Assembly: GCF_002019705.1 (NCBI RefSeq)
Contig: NZ_KV917377.1
Location: 556,565 to 620,564, forward strand
Direction of reading: 5' to 3'
DNA: 64,000 bases
Source of the DNA: Shouchella patagoniensis
GTDB lineage: Bacteria > Bacillota > Bacilli > Bacillales > Bacillaceae_D
Shown piece by piece: positions 1 to 9,109 of the stretch. A program made the position numbers and the translations under genes. The notes under the pieces were generated by a model. It saw only the letters and a list, made by a program, of their open reading frames with translations, made no database searches and was not told the DNA's origin. Every line of letters starts with the position of its first letter. The stretch's first letter is position 1.

Positions 1-1279
1 AACTGGTTTCTCCTTCAGGCGTTTCTGGTGTAATCATATTAAAAATAAAATATGGATTATCGGGTATTTGGTTTAGAGTAGATGGTTCATTATTTGAATT
101 CATATAGAAATTTGGATAATAATTTTCTAGCACAACCGAATAGCCATCTCCTAAATCGTAATGCTTTTCAGGATCAATTAAATTAATTGTCATTTCTCCA
201 AATGTTTCATTTGTTTCTTTGTTCTCAAGTGTAAACGTCATTTGATTGAGCTCATTTAAGCGATAATCGGTTTGGTATAAAGATAATGAATCAAAGGTTA
301 ACGGATCGTTAACACGTATCAACTTCTCCTCAATCATCTCTAAATCCCCATCACCAATTAACCCTTCGCGTTTATATAAAACAGCATCCGTTTCAAACGC
401 TTCTGGAACAACTGATTGACCACTTTCAAAAGCTTCTTGGAACCGTTCATCTTCCTCGTCATACAACGAAATCGAAAAGCCACGATTTTCAACAAAGTAC
501 TCTGAATCCGTTTCAGGAATTGGAGCACGTTCCCCTTCTCGAATCCACATTGACGTATCAACATACATACCAGGAATATAACGAGCCAAACAGCCAATTA
601 AAAATAAAATTAAGCCAACATGATTCACATAAGGTCCCCAGCGCGCAAAACGATTTTTCTCTGCGAGGATATTGCCATTCTCAACTCGGACTTTATACCT
701 TTTTTGTTTTAACGCTTCAGCTACTTTTGTCAACTCATCATCAGGATGGGCAATTGTTGATTTTGAATATAGTCGTTGTCTTGTCATAAAATGCTTATGG
801 CGCGTAACTCGCTGTGCTTTTAATGCTTTATAGAGAGGAATCCCTCGATCAAAACTAGCAACAATAATGGATACACCAAGAGCAATAATTAACGTTATGT
901 ACCACCAAGAGCTATAAAGCTCATGCAACCCTAAGTTATAATACGCTAAACCAGGAGCCCCATATTCTCTTTCATAAAAAGCTGCCGGTTCTTCAAGACC
1001 TGGTCGCAAATTATCTTGAGGAAAAATGGTTCCTAGAGCAGAAGCAAGTAATAATAAGACTATAATCCAAATACCTACTTTTACAGAAGAGAAAAATCCC
1101 CAAATTCGATCTAACAGTGTCACTTTCCGCTTTTTAGAGCGGATTGCAGCTCCTTCATAACGCATGTTCACGCCTTCTTGTTGCGCTTTATCGGTTAAAG
1201 GTTTACCACACGCGGCACACATTTCGGTCCCTACTTTATTAACGTGACCACACTCACATATAATGGTTTCATTATTCAT
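1..1279 (-). CDS. resB: Cytochrome c biogenesis protein ResB (partial, C-terminus outside window)
   Basis: ResB works with ResC in system II cytochrome c maturation, delivering haem to apocytochrome c outside the membrane. 426 codons are visible from ATG at 1279, with SD GGAGGTG before it; the 3' end runs off the window. The N-terminus carries a zinc-ribbon-like set of cysteines (Cys8, 10, 21, 24), followed by membrane segments near residues 66-86, about 120-140 and about 205-225, then a large extracytoplasmic domain. It starts 21 bases after resA, so resA-resB is one operon, with resC expected beyond the edge. Confidence 0.93.
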   Translation of the reverse strand, partial: MNNETIICECGHVNKVGTEMCAACGKPLTDKAQQEGVNMRYEGAAIRSKKRKVTLLDRIWGFFSSVKVGIWIIVLLLLASALGTIFPQDNLRPGLEEPAAFYEREYGAPGLAYYNLGLHELYSSWWYITLIIALGVSIIVASFDRGIPLYKALKAQRVTRHKHFMTRQRLYSKSTIAHPDDELTKVAEALKQKRYKVRVENGNILAEKNRFARWGPYVNHVGLILFLIGCLARYIPGMYVDTSMWIREGERAPIPETDSEYFVENRGFSISLYDEEDERFQEAFESGQSVVPEAFETDAVLYKREGLIGDGDLEMIEEKLIRVNDPLTFDSLSLYQTDYRLNELNQMTFTLENKETNETFGEMTINLIDPEKHYDLGDGYSVVLENYYPNFYMNSNNEPSTLNQIPDNPYFIFNMITPETPEGETS

Positions 1280-1300
1280 GCTAACACCTCCTTATTGCCT

Positions 1301-1828
1301 TTACGTGTCAGGCACGATGCTTTGGAAAAACTCATGGATCTGTGCTTCTGTCATTTCGCCTTCATGATAACGCTGTACTTGTCCATGCTCGTCCACTAAG
1401 ATCGTTGCAGGCAATGGACCCACTCCATACGCCCGAGTAAGTTCTCGGCGCTTATCAATAGCAATTGGAAATGATAAATCATGTCGGTCAACAAAAGACT
1501 GAACCGTTAATGGAGCTTCATCTACATTAATTGCGATCATCTCGACTTGATCTTCATAATCGGAATATGCGCTTTCAATGTGAGGCATTTCCCGTTCGCA
1601 AGGCTCACAAAAAGTTCCCCAAAAATTAATAAATACGCCTTTACCTTCTTGTTCAGCAAGAACAAAGCGATCATTTACCAAGTTTGTTACAGCGAAGTTT
1701 TTGGCCATGTCACCTTTCCGAACTAACCCATTATCAGATTGGGCATTTGCTATAAATGTGTAAACAACCGCAACCGCTATAACCATTAAAATGGCAAAAC
1801 GAATCCAGCTTCTTTTCTTTTTACTCAA
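1301..1828 (-). CDS. resA: Thiol-disulfide oxidoreductase ResA
   Basis: Membrane-anchored thioredoxin-like protein that reduces the haem-binding cysteines of apocytochrome c. 175 residues: an uncleaved signal anchor (about residues 11-27) and a TlpA/ResA fold with the active site CEPC at Cys74 and Cys77. The start is TTG, set by the SD GGAGGGG six bases upstream. It is the first gene of the res operon. A second, distinct TlpA-like protein lies at 62408-62920, but the resB neighbour makes this one the ResA orthologue. Confidence 0.93.
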   Translation of the reverse strand: MSKKKRSWIRFAILMVIAVAVVYTFIANAQSDNGLVRKGDMAKNFAVTNLVNDRFVLAEQEGKGVFINFWGTFCEPCEREMPHIESAYSDYEDQVEMIAINVDEAPLTVQSFVDRHDLSFPIAIDKRRELTRAYGVGPLPATILVDEHGQVQRYHEGEMTEAQIHEFFQSIVPDT

Positions 1829-1907
1829 CAGATGCCCCTCCTATTAATGTGAACGTTTTCTTACAAGACCTATTATAACGCGCAGCTTAATTCCAACTGC
1901 ATTTAAT

Positions 1908-2636
1908 TTATGACGGTTTCGTGACAGCAAGCTCTTTTAATTGCTTTACTTCGATTGGTTTTAATGGTCGAAACTCACTTGGTTGAAGGTTTCCTAATGT
2001 TAAAAATGAGTAACGTTCCCGCTTTAATTTTTTCACTGGATGGCCTAGTGCTTCAAACATTCTCCGCACTTGACGGTTTCTTCCTTCATGCATGATTAAG
2101 CGCACAATGGCCGTTTGTTTTTTCTTATCCACGGATAAAATCTTCGCTTTAGCGGGAGCAGTTTTTCCATCTTCAAGCATTATACCTTCTTCAACTCGTT
2201 TGAGTTCACGTCGATCTGGTATCCCTTCTACTTTTGCAACATATTCTTTTTCAATCTTATGACGGGGGTGCATAAGCAAGTTAGCAAAATCACCATCGTT
2301 TGTTATTAAAAGCAACCCTGAAGTTTCATAATCGAGCCGGCCAATTGGGTATACTCGTTGTTCACTTCCAATCAACTCTGTCACTGTCCGACGACCTTTG
2401 TCATCATTGGATGTAGAAATTACCCCTGTTGGTTTATAGAGAAGATAATAAACTGGCTCTTCTTTATCTAATGGGACACCGTCTACTTCGACAAGATCCC
2501 TTTCTGGGTTCACTTTAACTCCTAATTCAGTAACCTTCTTTCCATTCACTTTCACTCTACCCGCTGTTATAAATTCTTCTGCTTTTCTTCTTGATGCAAC
2601 CCCAGCTTGGGCAATAACTTTCTGCAATCTTTCCAT
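1908..2636 (-). CDS. rluB: 23S rRNA pseudouridine synthase RluB
   Basis: RsuA/RluB-family pseudouridine synthase of 242 residues, expected to modify helix 89 of 23S rRNA. An S4 RNA-binding domain fills residues 1-60. The catalytic motif GRLDYETSG contains the nucleophile Asp102, and the C-terminal part has the family motif around GRNRQVRRM. The start is fixed by SD AGGAGGTG. The position between spmB and resA matches B. subtilis (ypuL). A terminator separates it from spmAB upstream. Confidence 0.94.
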   Translation of the reverse strand: MERLQKVIAQAGVASRRKAEEFITAGRVKVNGKKVTELGVKVNPERDLVEVDGVPLDKEEPVYYLLYKPTGVISTSNDDKGRRTVTELIGSEQRVYPIGRLDYETSGLLLITNDGDFANLLMHPRHKIEKEYVAKVEGIPDRRELKRVEEGIMLEDGKTAPAKAKILSVDKKKQTAIVRLIMHEGRNRQVRRMFEALGHPVKKLKRERYSFLTLGNLQPSEFRPLKPIEVKQLKELAVTKPS

Positions 2637-2694
2637 CTATCTCACCTCCTAGCCATCATAACGGCTTTTACCACTGGTTACAAGTAGGCATACA

Positions 2695-2740
2695 AAGAAA
2701 AACGCATCTGTCCATATAATGGATAAGATGCGTTTTCTTT
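2695..2740 (-). terminator. Rho-independent terminator after spmB
   Basis: Inverted repeat with arms AAAACGCATCT and AGATGCGTTTT around a 16-base loop, flanked by T/A runs on both sides. It overlaps the last bases of spmB and separates the spmAB-dacB operon from rluB. Confidence 0.75.
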
Positions 2741-3275
2741 AGACTGTTCCAAAAACAATTCCAACAATGATTACCGCTGCGACAATGCCGACCAAATCAG
2801 CTAGTAAACCAACCTTCAAAGCATCGCCCATTTTTTTAATGCCTACTGCTCCAAAATACACGGTTAAAATATAAAACGTTGTATCTGTACTTCCTTGCAA
2901 AGTGGCTGCTAACCTCCCAATGTAAGAGTCAGGTCCATGCACAGCTGTCAGATCCGTCATCAACCCTAACGCTCCAGTTCCTGATATTGGTCTCATAATT
3001 GCTAAAGGTACCACTTCAGCGGGCATACCAACTAAAGCTAGGAGTGGAGCGAGTCCAGAGACGAGCGCCTCCATCGCACCAGAGGCTCGAAAAACATAAA
3101 TGGCTACAAGCATTCCTACTAAATATGGAATAATAGAGACTGCCATACCAAATCCTTCTTTTGCTCCGGATACAAACGTTTCATATGTCGGTACTCTGCG
3201 AAGGGTGGCGACCAAAATAACAAGACCAATTAATCCAGGTATCATCCAGACTGAAAGTGCTGTTAAATACGTCAT
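2739..3275 (-). CDS. spmB: Spore maturation protein B
   Basis: Integral membrane protein of 178 residues with a nucleoside-recognition (Gate) domain, made in the mother cell and needed with SpmA for spore core dehydration. Several hydrophobic segments are visible (about residues 5-25, 45-65, 70-95, 155-178), with the family motif PISGTGALG. Its ATG overlaps the spmA stop by four bases, implying translational coupling. It is the last gene of the dacB-spmA-spmB operon. Confidence 0.93.
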   Translation of the reverse strand: MTYLTALSVWMIPGLIGLVILVATLRRVPTYETFVSGAKEGFGMAVSIIPYLVGMLVAIYVFRASGAMEALVSGLAPLLALVGMPAEVVPLAIMRPISGTGALGLMTDLTAVHGPDSYIGRLAATLQGSTDTTFYILTVYFGAVGIKKMGDALKVGLLADLVGIVAAVIIVGIVFGTV

Positions 3276-3871
3276 TTATGCTTCCTCTCCTTCCTGGAAC
3301 GAAGCATGTAAAAAAACCGATCAATGCATATCGCACCAAGCATGGCACAGCCTGAAGCAAAAATTGTTGTGCTTACAATTTCAGTTGGGGCTTGCGATTC
3401 GTAGGACATTCGAATCGATATAACGGTTGTTGGTACAAGGGTTAAGCATGCTGTATTCAAAGCCAACAATGTTACCATTGAACGACTTGCCTCATCCTTC
3501 CCTCCATTTAATCGTTTTAACTCCTCCATTGCCTTAATACCCATCGGTGTAGCTGCATTGCCTAAACCGAAGATATTTGCCGTCATGTTGGACAGTATAT
3601 ACCCCATCGCAGCATGGTCCTTAGGCACATCTGGAAAAACCCTCCTTGCTATAGGATGTACAAGTTTAGCCAGTGCCTTTAATAAGCCAGCTGCTTCTGC
3701 TACTTTCATTAAACCGAGCCAAAAAGTAAGGACACTAATTAATCCTATACAAATAATTACTGCTTCTTTTGCACCGTTAAACACACCTTCAGTCACTTCT
3801 GCCATTGTTCCATTAAAAGCCGCAAAAACCAAACCAATCAAAAGCATACTCGCCCAAATAAGATTAATCAT
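3272..3871 (-). CDS. spmA: Spore maturation protein A
   Basis: Membrane protein of 199 residues and partner of SpmB in spore core dehydration. The N-terminal half holds the Gate domain; the motif around residues 95-115 (ANIFGLGNAATPMG) is typical of SpmA. It overlaps dacB upstream and spmB downstream by four bases each (ATGA), so the three are translated as a coupled unit. The order dacB-spmA-spmB is conserved in Bacillus. Confidence 0.93.
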   Translation of the reverse strand: MINLIWASMLLIGLVFAAFNGTMAEVTEGVFNGAKEAVIICIGLISVLTFWLGLMKVAEAAGLLKALAKLVHPIARRVFPDVPKDHAAMGYILSNMTANIFGLGNAATPMGIKAMEELKRLNGGKDEASRSMVTLLALNTACLTLVPTTVISIRMSYESQAPTEIVSTTIFASGCAMLGAICIDRFFYMLRSRKERKHK

Positions 3872-5010
3872 GACGGATTAACTCCAGCAATAAATGAGAA
3901 GAGCTGCTTCATTTTTTGCAAAAATGTCTTTTCCTCCACTTGGGGTTTATCATAATAAAGTGGCGTACTTTCAATCTCCTCTCCATTAATCGTAAACGAC
4001 AATTTCCCGACAGGTTCAGTTAGTTGTGTAGAAGTAAACATTCCATTTTGAGGCGGCTCTATTAATGTTAAAGAAGAATGTAATTCGTTGCTTTCTTGTT
4101 TTGATAATGGAAACTTTACCGTGTGAGGAACGTTCAGTTTCCCTTCATAAAAAACATCTGTTTTGCTCGTTAATTTGCCAGATTCAACGAGCGTTTTTAT
4201 TTCAAAATGATCAAACCCCCAGTTAAATAAGTTCATATGATCATCCCAATCATTTGAGTCATTTAACGTAACCGTTATTAAATCAAGACCATCCTTCGAG
4301 GCAGTCGAAACAAGCGTTCGTTTTGCCAGTTTTGTATAACCTGTTTTCCCACCAGTTGAATACGTATATTTCTCTGTTAATAATCTGTTCTTATTATGGA
4401 AAACACGGACATAGTCTCCTTTTGTCCGATAATCCTTTGTGGAAGACACTTTTTTATATCTTTCATTCTCCATTGCATACCTTGTTAACAAAGCCATATC
4501 AAAAGCAGTGGATAAGTGATCAGGATGCGTATCCAAGCCATGTGGATTTCGAAACAACGTATTAGACATTCCTATTTCTTCAGCTTTCTGGTTCATTAAA
4601 TAAACAAAACCTTCAGCACTACCGCCTACATATTCAGCTATTGCCATTGCAGCATCATTTCCACTACGGAGCATTAGTCCATAAACAAGATCTTCAAGCG
4701 TAAGTTTTTCGCCCGCTACCAAATACAGTGATGAGCCTTCTGTCCCTTCTGCTCCTTTGGATACAACAACTGTTTCATCTAGTTTGCCAGACTCAATTGC
4801 TAAAATAGCTGTCATTATTTTTGTGATACTCGCTATCTTCAATGGTTGATGCTCATTTTTTCCGTACAGAACCCTACCTGATTCCTGTTCCATTAAGATT
4901 GCCCCTTGTCCAGAAACAGCAAAAGGCACATTTTCTTTTGCACCCGCGTAATTAATATGAACAAAAAACAATAAGCCGACCAATAGAATTAGTATCGTTT
5001 TATTTCTCAT
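3868..5010 (-). CDS. dacB: Sporulation D-alanyl-D-alanine carboxypeptidase DacB
   Basis: Low-molecular-weight penicillin-binding protein (PBP5* type) that trims cortex peptide stems and so controls cortex cross-linking. 380 residues counted from ATG 5010, preceded by GGAGG; an upstream in-frame ATG at 5031 lacks a comparable SD. A signal peptide covers about residues 1-25. The catalytic motifs are complete: SITK (Ser61, Lys64), SGN (116-118) and KTG (222-224). A second paralogue, dacF, is at 50516-51685; the linkage to spmAB identifies this one as dacB. Confidence 0.92.
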   Translation of the reverse strand: MRNKTILILLVGLLFFVHINYAGAKENVPFAVSGQGAILMEQESGRVLYGKNEHQPLKIASITKIMTAILAIESGKLDETVVVSKGAEGTEGSSLYLVAGEKLTLEDLVYGLMLRSGNDAAMAIAEYVGGSAEGFVYLMNQKAEEIGMSNTLFRNPHGLDTHPDHLSTAFDMALLTRYAMENERYKKVSSTKDYRTKGDYVRVFHNKNRLLTEKYTYSTGGKTGYTKLAKRTLVSTASKDGLDLITVTLNDSNDWDDHMNLFNWGFDHFEIKTLVESGKLTSKTDVFYEGKLNVPHTVKFPLSKQESNELHSSLTLIEPPQNGMFTSTQLTEPVGKLSFTINGEEIESTPLYYDKPQVEEKTFLQKMKQLFSFIAGVNPS

Positions 5011-5129
5011 CGCATCCTCCAGCCCCCGCACCTTTTATTTTTAACTGTATGCGTACAAGCTTTAATTATGACGAACGTTTAAAAAAACTAGGGCTGTTCA
5101 TACTTGTTACAGGAAAGGAGTGCTTAATC

Positions 5130-5846
5130 ATGGCTACGGATATTACAATTGTCCTCATTCGGATTTTAACGATTTTTCCGCTTGTATTGTTTCTTTCAAT
5201 GATGATGGGAAAACGAGCCATTGGAGAAATGCCTATTTTTGACTTTCTTATTATTTTGTCTTTATCATCTGTAGTAGGAGCAGACATCGCCGACCCTGAC
5301 ATCAACCATATTCCTACAATTACTGCCATTTTTGCGATAACCATTCTCCAACGAATTGTGTCGACGTTATCCATTCGTTTTCGTACTTTTGGAAAGTGGA
5401 TTACTTTTGAACCGACTGTGGTCATTGAAGATGGCAAATTTCTCGTGAAAAATATCCGTTCCATTCGTTATTCAGTTGATGATATTCTTCAATTACTTCG
5501 TACTAAAGGGGCGTTTAATGTTCAAGATGTAGAACTTGCTATTATCGAGGCAAATGGTGAAATAAGTATATTAAAAAAACCAGCAAAAGATACACCGACG
5601 GCAAGCCAACTTTCTATTTCAACACCGATGCAAGCCGACATTACTTTCCCTCTTATTATTGATGGAGTTGTTTCAAAAGAAATGCTTGACTATGTTGGTT
5701 TAAACGAAAAAACCCTTCGCACTCAATTAGAGGCAAAAGGGGTCATTCAGCTCGAAGAAGTTTTTCTTTGCACAATGACAAGAGGTGGCAACATTACATT
5801 GTCTTATCAAACAGACGGATCTCGGATTTCACCGATTCAACATTAA
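5130..5846 (+). CDS. DUF421 (YetF/YkjA-type) membrane protein, copy 1
   Basis: 238 residues. Three N-terminal membrane helices (about 6-24, 32-50, 60-80) precede a soluble domain containing the two DUF421 half-motifs: VIEDGKFL and RTKGAFNVQDVELAIIE. ATG 5130 is chosen because AAAGGAG stands in front of it; an upstream in-frame ATG (5049) has none. No DUF1657 domain is present. It converges on the second spoVA operon, six bases from the spoVAEB stop. DUF421 proteins linked to spoVA genes are known to affect the spore inner membrane, which makes a spore role a reasonable inference here. Confidence 0.85.
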   Translation: MATDITIVLIRILTIFPLVLFLSMMMGKRAIGEMPIFDFLIILSLSSVVGADIADPDINHIPTITAIFAITILQRIVSTLSIRFRTFGKWITFEPTVVIEDGKFLVKNIRSIRYSVDDILQLLRTKGAFNVQDVELAIIEANGEISILKKPAKDTPTASQLSISTPMQADITFPLIIDGVVSKEMLDYVGLNEKTLRTQLEAKGVIQLEEVFLCTMTRGGNITLSYQTDGSRISPIQH

Positions 5847-5851
5847 GATCA

Positions 5852-6202
5852 TTATCCTTTTGGTTTAAAAGCAAGAGAAGCTAAAAAACCAAAAATAATG
5901 GCTGCAGATATACCTGCGCTCGTAATCTCAAAAATCCCTGTGATGATCCCAATTAAACCAACTTGTGCTGCTTCTTCCATCGCGCCTTGCACGAGGGAAT
6001 GGCCAAAGCTCGTAATTGGTACGGTTGCTCCCGCTCCTGCAAAATCAACAAGCGGTTCATACAATCCAAATCCGCTTAATACCGCCCCACTAACTACCAA
6101 TGTAGCCATCGTATGTGCAGGTGTTAGCTTACCAACATCCATTAAAAGCTGTCCAATTACGCAAATTGCCCCACCAATAAGAAAGGCCCATAGAAAAATC
6201 AT
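5852..6202 (-). CDS. spoVAEB: Stage V sporulation protein AE (SpoVAEB-type), accessory operon copy
   Basis: Small hydrophobic protein of 116 residues with three to four membrane helices and the family signatures [12 protein letters not shown] and [15 protein letters not shown]. SpoVAC and SpoVAEB are thought to form the membrane part of the dipicolinate channel. The ATG overlaps the end of spoVAD by four bases. A close paralogue in the main spoVA operon lies at 46633-46986. No spoVAEA or spoVAF follows here, unlike the main operon. Confidence 0.9.
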   Translation of the reverse strand: MIFLWAFLIGGAICVIGQLLMDVGKLTPAHTMATLVVSGAVLSGFGLYEPLVDFAGAGATVPITSFGHSLVQGAMEEAAQVGLIGIITGIFEITSAGISAAIIFGFLASLAFKPKG

Positions 6203-7215
6203 GATACGCCTCCATTCGCTTCAATCACTACAGCATGAGCAATACAAGGTATCGATTCTTTTTGCTGAAAAGATAATGGTGAGAGTAGGGCTCCTGTTGC
6301 AACGACAAGTAATCGTTTCATTTCACCTTTTTTTATTTTTTCAAGCAAATGCCCATAAGTAACAACCGCAGAACACCCTGGTCCACTTGCTCCCGCCAAT
6401 ACAGGCTGACTTTCTTTATACAGCATTAAACCACAATCTTGAAACACTTCATGGCCTAATTCATACCCTTTTTGCTTTAATAATTCACGGCATATCGGCA
6501 AGCCAATCTGACCTAAATCACCAGTAACAATTAAATCATAATCATCCGGTCCTCGATTAAAATCTTTGAAATGCTTTTCAATCGTGTCCGCTGCCGCTGG
6601 AGCCATTGCTCCACCCATATTAAAAGGATCCGATAGTCCCATATCCACAATTTTACCGATTGTGGCCCCAGTCACACGAGGTCCTTCTCCTGTTTTTGAT
6701 AAAACGCAAGCGCCTGCTGCTGTAGTGGTCCATTGCGCAGTCGGTGGTTTTTGTCCACCGTATTCAGTCGGATAACGAAATTGTTTTTCAGTAGCTGCAT
6801 TATGTGATGAAGCGACACTAACAATATGATGAGCCCCTTTCGCTTCCATAATAAGCGACCCAATCGCTAATCCTTCCATCGAAGTTGAACAAGCGCCAAA
6901 CATTCCTAAGTATGGAATCGTGAGTGAGCGACCAGCAAAACTAGAAGGTGTAAGCTGATTCACTAAATCTCCAGCAAGCATGAAGTTCACATCTTCTTTT
7001 TTTATTGATCCTTTTTTTAAGGCCGTTGTTACAGCACCTTCAATTAGAATTGATTGCGCCTTTTCATAAGACTTTTCTCCGATCCACAAGTCATCATGAA
7101 GCAAGTCAAAAGCTTCCGGTATAGCTCCATTTGCTTCAAACGGACCTCCAACAGTGCCTGTAGATGTGATAACTGGTTTGCTTTCAAATATCCAACTTTG
7201 ATTCCCGGTTAGCAT
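6199..7215 (-). CDS. spoVAD: Stage V sporulation protein AD, accessory operon copy
   Basis: 338-residue thiolase-fold protein that binds dipicolinic acid on the outer face of the spore inner membrane. Family features seen are [12 protein letters not shown] near the N-terminus, the [11 protein letters not shown] segment, and [11 protein letters not shown] near residue 280. The start ATG overlaps the spoVAC stop region. The paralogue at 46986-47996 aligns throughout by eye, including the C-terminal [11 protein letters not shown]-type stretch. Confidence 0.92.
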   Translation of the reverse strand: MLTGNQSWIFESKPVITSTGTVGGPFEANGAIPEAFDLLHDDLWIGEKSYEKAQSILIEGAVTTALKKGSIKKEDVNFMLAGDLVNQLTPSSFAGRSLTIPYLGMFGACSTSMEGLAIGSLIMEAKGAHHIVSVASSHNAATEKQFRYPTEYGGQKPPTAQWTTTAAGACVLSKTGEGPRVTGATIGKIVDMGLSDPFNMGGAMAPAAADTIEKHFKDFNRGPDDYDLIVTGDLGQIGLPICRELLKQKGYELGHEVFQDCGLMLYKESQPVLAGASGPGCSAVVTYGHLLEKIKKGEMKRLLVVATGALLSPLSFQQKESIPCIAHAVVIEANGGVS

Positions 7216-7216
7216 A

Positions 7217-7687
7217 TTAAATTACACCTGCCTTTATCAACAAAGTTTTCACCAGTGCAATAATAAAAGCAGCGACAGTCCCAAATACAATGACAGAACC
7301 AGCGAGCTTAAACATATTACCGCCGACTCCTAACACATAACCTTCTGTACGATGCTCAATTGCTGCCGATGCAATCGAATTTGCAAATCCAGTAACTGGG
7401 ACAGCGGTGCCTGCACCGGCAACTTGTGCAATTCGATCATAAAAACCAAGCCCTGTAAAAAGTGTTGCAATAAAAATTAAAACTGCCACAGTAGGATTTC
7501 CAGCTGTTTTCTCAGTAAAATCAAAATACGTGTAAAAAAAGACGTTTAAACATTGACCCAATGTACATACGAGTCCTCCAATAACAAAAGCATATAGACA
7601 ATTTTTCAGAACGGGACGCTTTTTTTCGTATGTACTAGCAAGGTTCTGATAGTCTTTTTGAGCAGCTGTCGGCTGTTTCTTTGCCAT
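7217..7687 (-). CDS. spoVAC: Stage V sporulation protein AC, accessory operon copy
   Basis: 156-residue membrane protein; SpoVAC behaves as a mechanosensitive channel component for dipicolinate release. Helices are visible near residues 30-52, 68-88 and 125-150, with the conserved GAGTAVPVTGFANSIASAAIEH stretch in the middle. SD AGGAGG precedes ATG 7687. It lies 13 bases after the YhcN-like gene and is followed directly by spoVAD. The paralogue is at 48012-48470. Confidence 0.91.
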   Translation of the reverse strand: MAKKQPTAAQKDYQNLASTYEKKRPVLKNCLYAFVIGGLVCTLGQCLNVFFYTYFDFTEKTAGNPTVAVLIFIATLFTGLGFYDRIAQVAGAGTAVPVTGFANSIASAAIEHRTEGYVLGVGGNMFKLAGSVIVFGTVAAFIIALVKTLLIKAGVI

Positions 7688-7700
7688 TCATCGTTTCCTC

Positions 7701-8132
7701 CTAACTATTTAAATGTTTTTCAATTAATTTAATCTTTTTTTGCAACTCTTTTTCATCTAAGGCTTTTGCCTTGATCTCCTCTTCTGCATCTTCTAATTCT
7801 TTGTATATTTTTTTGTCGGTAGATATTTGTATTTTGGCATCTGGGTATAGTGCTTTAACACGATCAAATGCTTGTTTTCGAACTGATTTTAACCGAAACC
7901 GATCAGCTTGTTTTACATGCATAGCCATAACAATATCGTCCTTGTACTGGATTCCTCTTACGCTAATCACTTCTTCCATCGAAATCAGTTCATCTTTTGC
8001 GCGGTCTGAAGCTTCTTGCCCATGTCCTGCCGCTTCTTGCAATTTAAAAGCCGTTCCTTTTTCATCTTCTTGAGCAGTACAAGCTCCTGCACATAGAAGA
8101 ATTGTAAGAAGAAGCAATAGTCTCTTAACCAT
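7701..8132 (-). CDS. YhcN/YlaJ-family spore lipoprotein
   Basis: 143 residues from ATG 8132, chosen because it follows a GGGGGTG SD and opens a lipoprotein signal: hydrophobic residues 5-13 and a lipobox ending at Cys18. The mature part is charged and resembles the YhcN/YlaJ sporulation lipoprotein domain (IQYKDDIVMAMHV, FDRVKALYPDA). It is the first gene of the accessory spoVA operon, 13 bases before spoVAC. A lipoprotein of this family at the head of spoVAC-AD-AEB is also known from spoVA2mob operons. Confidence 0.85.
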   Translation of the reverse strand: MVKRLLLLLTILLCAGACTAQEDEKGTAFKLQEAAGHGQEASDRAKDELISMEEVISVRGIQYKDDIVMAMHVKQADRFRLKSVRKQAFDRVKALYPDAKIQISTDKKIYKELEDAEEEIKAKALDEKELQKKIKLIEKHLNS

Positions 8133-8167
8133 ACTGACACCCCCTTCACTTTCTCTTAGCTTGCCTA

Positions 8168-8196
8168 TAGCATGTAAGAAATACTCAATTTTACAC
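8168..8196 (-). promoter_or_regulatory. Possible sigma-G promoter of the accessory spoVA operon
   Basis: On the minus strand GTGTA, 17 bases, then CATGCTA. This is one base off in each half from the forespore sigma-G consensus (GHATR, 17-18 bases, CATWHTA) and lies about 35 bases upstream of the YhcN-like start. The match is partial. Confidence 0.4.
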
Positions 8197-8299
8197 ATGA
8201 AATTATTGTCAACAATGGACTAAGGATTAAAGATACGATATTGACAAACACTGTTTTTATCGCTTGTTCATATAATTTCTCTTTTAGGAATGATCATAC

Positions 8300-8986
8300 A
8301 TGCAGAGTTACATTTCGCTAACCACGGAACTTGTTATTGGTTTTTTTGCCTTATTGGTGTTATCAAAAGTCCTGGGTAAAAACCAAATTACTCAATTAAC
8401 ACCGTTTGATTTCATTTCCGCTCTTGTCGTTGGGGAATTGCTTGGAAACGCAATTTATGATAATGAAGTGGGCTTGCATTATGTACTTTATGCAATATTT
8501 GTTTGGGGCGCCCTTATATATAGCATTGAAATGATTACACAAAAGTTTAGACGAACACGCGGAATCTTAGAGGGAACTCCCTCCATTGTTGTGGCAAAAG
8601 GACGTATTCAATTTAATGAATTAAAAAAGAATAAACTTGATTTGAACCAACTTCAGCATCTATTACGAGAAAAAGGTGTCTTTACGATTAGAGAAGTCGA
8701 ATATGGAATTTTGGAAACGAATGGTTCCGTTAATATTCAAAAAAAACAACGTTATGCGACACCTAAAAACCAAGATTTATCAATACATTTAAAAGAACAA
8801 CCGCTACCTATTCCTTTAATTATGGATGGAGAAATTATCAAACAATCACTTGAAGAAATTGGAAAAACAGAAGCATGGCTATTTGAACAGTTAGAGACTC
8901 GTGGAATATCATCACACCAATCCATCCTATATGGAGAATGGATGGATGGTTTCCCTCTCTTTTTACAAACATACAGGGAAGAATAA
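8300..8986 (+). CDS. DUF421 (YetF-type) membrane protein, copy 2
   Basis: 228 residues with three N-terminal helices (about 8-24, 34-52, 57-76), then the soluble DUF421 domain with VVAKGRIQF and REKGVFTIREVEYGILE. It is divergently transcribed from the YhcN-spoVAC operon and shares a 167-base promoter region with it. Copy 1 sits at the other end of the same operon, so the spoVA genes are bracketed by DUF421 proteins. No DUF1657 domain is seen. The weak SD (AGGAATGATC) makes the exact start slightly uncertain. Confidence 0.85.
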   Translation: MQSYISLTTELVIGFFALLVLSKVLGKNQITQLTPFDFISALVVGELLGNAIYDNEVGLHYVLYAIFVWGALIYSIEMITQKFRRTRGILEGTPSIVVAKGRIQFNELKKNKLDLNQLQHLLREKGVFTIREVEYGILETNGSVNIQKKQRYATPKNQDLSIHLKEQPLPIPLIMDGEIIKQSLEEIGKTEAWLFEQLETRGISSHQSILYGEWMDGFPLFLQTYREE

Positions 8987-9040
8987 GGCTGAAACTTTTT
9001 GGTTAGCGTCATCGTAAACAGGGTAAACAATGTATATGAA

Positions 9041-9083
9041 TTGTTTTCATTCCCCGCATCTGTATACAATGGGGAATGAAAAC
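9041..9083 (+). promoter_or_regulatory. Sigma-A-like promoter inside a perfect 13-bp inverted repeat
   Basis: TTGTTT (9041-9046), 18 bases, TACAAT (9065-9070) form a plausible vegetative promoter. Around the spacer and -10 lie perfect 13-base arms: GTTTTCATTCCCC at 9043-9055 and GGGGAATGAAAAC at 9071-9083, with the -10 box in the 15-base space between. No T-run follows, so this looks like an operator for a dimeric regulator rather than a terminator. It precedes the phasin-ubiB-cls operon. Confidence 0.55.
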
Positions 9084-9109
9084 ACTATCTTTTATAGGGG
9101 GACGTTCAC

